A DNA stretch of 64,000 nt from Microlunatus parietis (GTDB lineage Bacteria > Actinomycetota > Actinomycetes > Propionibacteriales > Propionibacteriaceae), in NCBI RefSeq assembly GCF_013407955.1, contig NZ_JACCBU010000001.1, forward strand, positions 4,836,001 through 4,900,000, given 5' to 3'. The notes below the pieces were generated by a model, which was given only the letters and a program-made list of their open reading frames with translations, had not been told where the DNA came from and made no database searches. The position numbers and the translations under genes are program-made. The first letter of the stretch is position 1, and the number at the start of each line of letters is the position of its first letter. Positions 60,347 through 64,000 of this stretch are shown piece after piece.

Positions 60347-61068
60347 CGTGCCCGAGCGTCCCGGTCGGCGAGCAGCCTGCTGATCATGGCGGCGGCGTCG
60401 AGCAGGGCCCGGGATCTGGTCTCGATGCTGACGTCGCGGGCGGCCAGCGCGGCGGTGACCTCGGCCTTCCCGTGGCCGGTCAGCTCGGGCAGGACGGCCC
60501 GGAGGGTGTCGATCCGGTAGCCGGCGAGTCGCAACTGCTGCACGATCCGGGCATCGCGGACCTGGTTCGGTGCATAGCGGCGCGCGCCGCCGGGCGTCAC
60601 CCGATCCGGCACCGCCAGACCTTCGGCGTCCCAGTGCCGCAACGTCGAGGCCCGTACGCCGAGGGCGGTGGCGAGCTCGGAGACACTCATCGCGTCGCTC
60701 GGTCGGACGTCGCGGATCGGCTCGTCGGCGATCGCCGCGACGGCGGCGCGGGCCAGTCGGACCTCGGACCGCTCCCGGTCCAAGCCGGCATGGGCCGCAT
60801 CGAGCCGGGCCAGCACCTCGTGCACGGGCCGGCTGTGCACCGCTCGCAGCAACGCCTTGGCGGCGACCGGCCCGATCCCGGCGGCCAGCGCGCGATAGGC
60901 CTGTGCGGACTGCAGATGCACCTCGCGGTAGCTCCGGTACCCCGCGTCGGTGCGGTCGGCCGGAGGCAGCACGCCGTCTCGTTCCAGGTTGCGGATCTGC
61001 TGGGCCGAGTAGCCGGCCCGCCGGGCCAGGGCTCCGGTGCGCCAGCCGTGCCGATTGAGGGTTGGCAC
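60340..61068 (-). CDS. MerR-family regulator with two HTH domains
   Basis: A 242-residue protein with two tandem MerR-type winged helices. The first, WRTGALARRAGYSAQQIRNL with ERDGVLPPADRTDAGYRSY, occupies residues ~8-75; the second, MSVSELATALGVRASTLRHW with DAEGLAVPDRVTPGGARRY, residues ~126-195. Most MerR proteins have a single N-terminal domain and dimerise, so this one could bind two sites at once or one long site as a monomer. No metal-binding cysteines are present. The terminal helices may be effector or dimer contacts. Its 3' end carries the Rrf2 operator, and it diverges from the DUF6194 gene. Confidence 0.85.
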   Translation of the reverse strand: MPTLNRHGWRTGALARRAGYSAQQIRNLERDGVLPPADRTDAGYRSYREVHLQSAQAYRALAAGIGPVAAKALLRAVHSRPVHEVLARLDAAHAGLDRERSEVRLARAAVAAIADEPIRDVRPSDAMSVSELATALGVRASTLRHWDAEGLAVPDRVTPGGARRYAPNQVRDARIVQQLRLAGYRIDTLRAVLPELTGHGKAEVTAALAARDVSIETRSRALLDAAAMISRLLADRDARARL

Positions 61069-61129
61069 TGGTTCTCCTCGGATTCAGAGTCGTAAGCCTC
61101 AACAATCACTTTAATGGAACGCTCGAACC

Positions 61130-61603
61130 ATGGAACTCGAGGAGATCGTCGATCAGCTGGCCGCGCTGCCTGGGACGCTGGTGCTTCGGTCGGGTCCGGG
61201 CGACGGGACGCCGGAACTCGCCTGGGGCGATGTGTTCTGCTACTACGCACCGGACGGTGTGCTGCCGACGGCGACGCAACCGTTCGTCACCGTCGTGACC
61301 AAGAACTACCCGGACGACGAACGGTCCCGGCTGGACCGGCCAGGCGCATTCCGGGTTAACCTGGCCGCCGGCCGGGACGCCTTCGTGGAGCAGGTCGGGC
61401 ACCTGCCCCGCGAGTCCGGGCTGCCGAACGACCGTGACCCGAGCCGGGAGGACGTGGTGATCGCCCACCCGGTCTACGGCTCGCTCGGCTGGCTCGCCGT
61501 CGTGAATCCGGGGCCACAGACCGCCGGCGTCGTCCGGGAGTTGCTGACGAAGGCGTACGACCTGGCGAAGGGCCGGTATGAGCGACGATCGGGCCGGCCT
61601 TGA
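61130..61603 (+). CDS. DUF6194 family protein
   Basis: A 157-residue protein similar to DUF6194: it has GDGTPELAWGDVFCYYAPDGVLPTATQPFVTVVTKNYPDD, DRPGAFRVNLAAGRDAF and HPVYGSLGWLAVVNPG in the family order. The fold looks like a ligand- or nucleic-acid-binding alpha/beta domain akin to MmcQ/YjbR relatives, but the function is unknown. It diverges from the MerR gene with 61 bp between, and is a candidate target of that regulator. Confidence 0.8.
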   Translation: MELEEIVDQLAALPGTLVLRSGPGDGTPELAWGDVFCYYAPDGVLPTATQPFVTVVTKNYPDDERSRLDRPGAFRVNLAAGRDAFVEQVGHLPRESGLPNDRDPSREDVVIAHPVYGSLGWLAVVNPGPQTAGVVRELLTKAYDLAKGRYERRSGRP

Positions 61604-61906
61604 CCTTAAGTGGAGAACCGGGCCCCCAGCACCGTGCTGGGGTGGCCGAGTATTCGGCTGGCGGGCCGTGTTCCTGGTGGTGACCGGGATCTGGTGTGCC
61701 CGGCCGCTGCTGCCGCGCGGCACCCTGGCGTTGCGCCGCGGCCTGGGCGCCACCGTCGGCCTGAGCGCCGTGCTGTCGGTGCACCGGCTGGAACTGGCCG
61801 CCGACGTCGAGCGGGCCGGGTCGCCGCGGGAAACAGCCTGCTCGGCTCGGCCATGATCAGTGCCGGCGGCGTCGCGGTCGGCTATGCGAGCCGAGCCAGC
61901 TCTTGA
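61578..61906 (+). pseudogene. Possible remnant of a small membrane protein
   Basis: One frame gives a hydrophobic segment (GWRAVFLVVTGIWCARPLL, then LGATVGLSAVLSVHRLELA) and stops at 61856; another frame continues with GNSLLGSAMISAGGVAVGYASRA to 61906, as if one frameshift had occurred near 61830. The region overlaps the ends of DUF6194 and the deaminase gene, so coding is doubtful. Very low confidence. Confidence 0.25.
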
Positions 61907-62864
61907 TCCCGGCCCGGAGTCGCTGCTTCAACTCGGCCGGCGCGGCGGAGGCGTCGACGGACTGCTCGGCCAGGGCGGCGAGCACGGTGTCGGTGCGGCC
62001 CAGGTGGTCCCGGACCAGGGCGTACTGTCCGGCCAGGTCGACGCCGAAGATCAACGGATCGTCGGTGGCCAGCGCCACCGGCACTCCGGCCGCGGCGAGT
62101 TGATCAAGAGGGATCGAGGCCAGATCGGCGACCACTCCGAACGGTGGGTACGACGTCGGGCACACCTCCAGGGCGATGCCGCGCCGGGCCAGGAGGTCGA
62201 GCACGGCGGGATCCTCGACCGCGGTCAGCCCGTGCCCGACCCGGTGTGCGCCGAGCAGTTCGATCGCCTCGCGGACGTGCCAGGCACCCTGGTAGAACCC
62301 GGCGTGCGGCACGGCGAGCAGACCGGCCTCGGTGATCAGCCGGAAGGCCGGCACGAAAGTCGCAGTGCGGCCGCGCCGCTCGTCGTTCGACAACCCGAAG
62401 CCGACCACACCGTGCGGCCGGTAGCGCACGGCCAGCTCGGCCAGGCGCTCCGCGTGATCGGCCGGCGCGCCCCAGCTGGCCGCGATGATCACTCCCGCCG
62501 GCCGTCCCCGTACCGCCGCGAGCACGGCCTCGATCACCGCCTCCAGGCTGCCCAGGTGCGGTGCGTACGCGGTCGGGTCGACCTGCAGCTCGACCCAGCC
62601 GGCGCCGGCGGCCTGGTCGTCGGCAATCGCCTCGGTGACGATCCGGTGGATGTCGGCGGCGGTCCGGACGGCGCTCCGGGCGGCGTCGTAACGATCTTGG
62701 AAGACCTCCCAGCCGTGCGGTACCGGGCCCGCGGGATCGACCGGCGGCAAGGGCGGCAGGCCATGCCGGGCCGCCAGCTCGTCGGCCGTCTCGGGCCGCA
62801 TCGAGCCGGTCAGATGCAGGTGCAGGTTGGCCTTGGGCAGGCGTCGAAGATCACGGCCGGTCAT
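61857..62864 (-). CDS. Adenosine deaminase family protein
   Basis: A 335-residue TIM-barrel metal hydrolase. It begins with LPKANLHLHLTGSM, giving the metal-binding HxH; AVPHAGFY supplies the third His; HRVGHGLTAVEDP and LATDDPLIFGVDL supply the catalytic His and Asp residues of the adenosine deaminase superfamily. It could deaminate adenosine, adenine or a modified nucleoside. Start ATG 62864 is chosen because the barrel begins about 12 residues later. It diverges from the GNAT gene. Length is typical for bacterial adenosine deaminases. Confidence 0.88.
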   Translation of the reverse strand: MTGRDLRRLPKANLHLHLTGSMRPETADELAARHGLPPLPPVDPAGPVPHGWEVFQDRYDAARSAVRTAADIHRIVTEAIADDQAAGAGWVELQVDPTAYAPHLGSLEAVIEAVLAAVRGRPAGVIIAASWGAPADHAERLAELAVRYRPHGVVGFGLSNDERRGRTATFVPAFRLITEAGLLAVPHAGFYQGAWHVREAIELLGAHRVGHGLTAVEDPAVLDLLARRGIALEVCPTSYPPFGVVADLASIPLDQLAAAGVPVALATDDPLIFGVDLAGQYALVRDHLGRTDTVLAALAEQSVDASAAPAELKQRLRAGIKSWLGSHSRPRRRRH

Positions 62865-62931
62865 GGTGTCATGATCATCGCAGACCGTCGGAACCCGTGA
62901 ATACTGGACAGCGGTCCCGCACCTCGTACCG

Positions 62932-63453
62932 ATGAGAGAACTGATGACCTCACTGTTGATGCGCCGGCCCGACCTGGCGGCGCTGCCGGCCGCCCCGAAC
63001 GGCACCGAGGTCGCCGGCCCCGCGGACGGGGACGGCCTGGCCCGGTTGTTGACCGCCTGCTTCGACGAACCCTGGGACATCGAACGCGTGCACCGCGACC
63101 TGCTCGACGACCCGACCGTGACCAGGACCTTCGTCCTCCGCGAGGGGGACCGGATCATCGCGACCGCGTCGGCCCGGACGCTGCCGGACCGCTATCCCGG
63201 CGCCGGCTATCTGCACTGGGTCGCCACCGACCCGGCGGACCGCGGACGCGGCATCGGGTTCGCGGTCGTCGTCGCGGTGCTGCACCGGTTCGCGGCCGAG
63301 AGCCTCGGCGCCTCGGTGCTGGAGACCGATGATCACCGGCTGGCCGCGATCAAGCTCTATCTGCGGCTCGGCTATGTTCCGCAGTATCCGGAACCTGATC
63401 ATGAAGGACGCTGGTCGGCGATCTTCCCGCGGCTGCTGGGTGGGGCAGCCTGA
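62932..63453 (+). CDS. GNAT-family N-acetyltransferase
   Basis: A 173-residue GNAT. The acetyl-CoA loop is HWVATDPADRGRGIGFAVVVAVL (the R-G-R-G-I/G pattern), followed by ASVLETDDHRLAAIKLYLRLGYVP. The start may be ATG 62932 or ATG 62944; no clear ribosome site decides. Substrate unknown. It diverges from the deaminase gene. Confidence 0.88.
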   Translation: MRELMTSLLMRRPDLAALPAAPNGTEVAGPADGDGLARLLTACFDEPWDIERVHRDLLDDPTVTRTFVLREGDRIIATASARTLPDRYPGAGYLHWVATDPADRGRGIGFAVVVAVLHRFAAESLGASVLETDDHRLAAIKLYLRLGYVPQYPEPDHEGRWSAIFPRLLGGAA

Positions 63454-63573
63454 CGGCCGGATCACCCGGTCCGATCACCAGCCAGGCGCATGGCGTTCCC
63501 CGAGGACGTGGTGATCGACGTCCAGTTTGATGGTCCCCATGTTCCAGGCCTCCACAGGTATACGGCTGTCGGA

Positions 63574-64000
63574 CTAAGTGTGCATCGTGCCGGGCACGAG
63601 CACCGCGAGGTGCGAGTCGAGGACTTGTTTGATCAACGTCGCCCGGGTTCTCGGGGGCAGGGTGAGGCAGCGGAGGGCGAGGCCGTCGATCAGGGCGAGC
63701 AGGTGGGCGGCCTGGACGGCGGGGTCGGCGACGCCGAGGCCGGCCAGTTCCTGCTCGAACCAGTGGGCCACCTCGCGGTCGTTCTGCCGGGACGACTCGG
63801 CCAGCGCCGGGTGCGAGGCGGCGGCGCCGGCGAACGCGAGCCACACCTTGACCCGGTGCTCGCGCTGCTCGTCCAGCGGCAGCCAGAGCATGATCAACTC
63901 ACGCAGCCGGCGGGGGGACGGCGGGCGCCGGAAGACCGGTTCCAGCAGGCTCAGGAACTCGGCGCCGGCACGGTCGAAGGCGGCCTCGATCAGGGCGTCC
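63574..64000 (-). CDS. TetR-family regulator, C-terminal part (5' end outside window)
   Basis: The frame is open to the last base of the window, so the N-terminal HTH of this gene lies to the right. The visible ~141 residues look like a TetR_C_6/BetI-like ligand domain: DALIEAAFDRAGAEFLSLL, RRPPSPRRLRELIMLW, HPALAESSRQNDREVAHWFEQEL, AVQAAHLLALIDGLALRCL and TRATLIKQVLDSHLAVL. The TetR call rests on this domain only. Confidence 0.7.
   Translation of the reverse strand, partial: DALIEAAFDRAGAEFLSLLEPVFRRPPSPRRLRELIMLWLPLDEQREHRVKVWLAFAGAAASHPALAESSRQNDREVAHWFEQELAGLGVADPAVQAAHLLALIDGLALRCLTLPPRTRATLIKQVLDSHLAVLVPGTMHT

Noticed and set aside
63454..63573. Possible small gene or RNA between GNAT and the partial TetR gene
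   Set aside because: No open frame with plausible start or conserved RNA element could be recognised.

Overview
The window is 64 kb of high-GC DNA (about 70% by eye) with actinobacterial gene content: a DUF222/HNH endonuclease tail at the left edge, an ECF42-type sigma factor with its DGPF/YCII partner, a DUF3263 protein, a CysO/MoaD-like sulfur carrier next to threonine synthase, Tat-exported PhoX, and two RecQ helicases. I infer a soil-type member of the Propionibacteriales (Microlunatus-like). There are no rRNA genes, CRISPR arrays, intact insertion sequences or prophage genes. One tRNA gene (Thr, anticodon TGT) is present. Genes are tightly packed, often with 4-bp ATGA/GTGA overlaps. The hexamer TGATCA is strikingly frequent in both genes and gaps.

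Layout. 0-8 kb: HNH tail, a phosphotransferase, a doubly deleted amidohydrolase pseudogene, YccF, a macrodomain protein, a three-gene ABC-2 exporter, and a proline-rich MinD/ParA-like ATPase. 8-16.6 kb: a large exported phosphodiester glycosidase/metallophosphoesterase, a C39-like exported protease, a PQQ-propeller lipoprotein, a monooxygenase/hydrolase pair, and the YCII-ECF42 pair. 16.6-24 kb: a SorC-regulated sugar or polyol ABC importer with an SDR dehydrogenase, flanked by two wrecked MFS transporters. 24-36 kb: a CGNR regulator, PhoX, a coiled-coil protein beside tRNA-Thr, a two-domain glycerophosphodiesterase, RecQ, a scrambled CPBP protease remnant, ManA with an oxidoreductase, and DUF3263.

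35.6-45 kb: a SAM riboswitch heads an overlapping threonine synthase-like/sulfur-carrier operon, the most suggestive system here. It is followed by a TetR regulator and glycosyltransferase, and by a MacAB-like ABC efflux operon diverging from a two-component system whose intergenic region carries 11-bp-phased operator repeats. 45-51.4 kb: a secreted carbohydrate-active operon (unknown 676-aa protein, GH43, ABM-fold enzyme) behind an AT-rich inverted repeat, a B-lectin-like exported protein, and a RecQ helicase fused to a phosphoribosyltransferase domain. 51.4-64 kb: an AAA/DUF4143 ATPase preceded by four 23-bp tandem repeats that end on its start codon, a heterodimeric ABC exporter with a TetR repressor and a perfect operator, an exported subtilase, an MFS exporter governed by an Rrf2 regulator with two matching palindromes, a double-HTH MerR protein, DUF6194, an adenosine deaminase-family enzyme, GNAT, and a TetR gene cut by the right edge.

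Themes: organophosphate scavenging (PhoX, two-domain GDPD, phosphodiester glycosidase), several exporter-plus-local-regulator modules with readable operators, and decay of transporter and enzyme genes (four pseudogenes, each a non-transposon deletion or rearrangement product). All functions are inferred from sequence alone.
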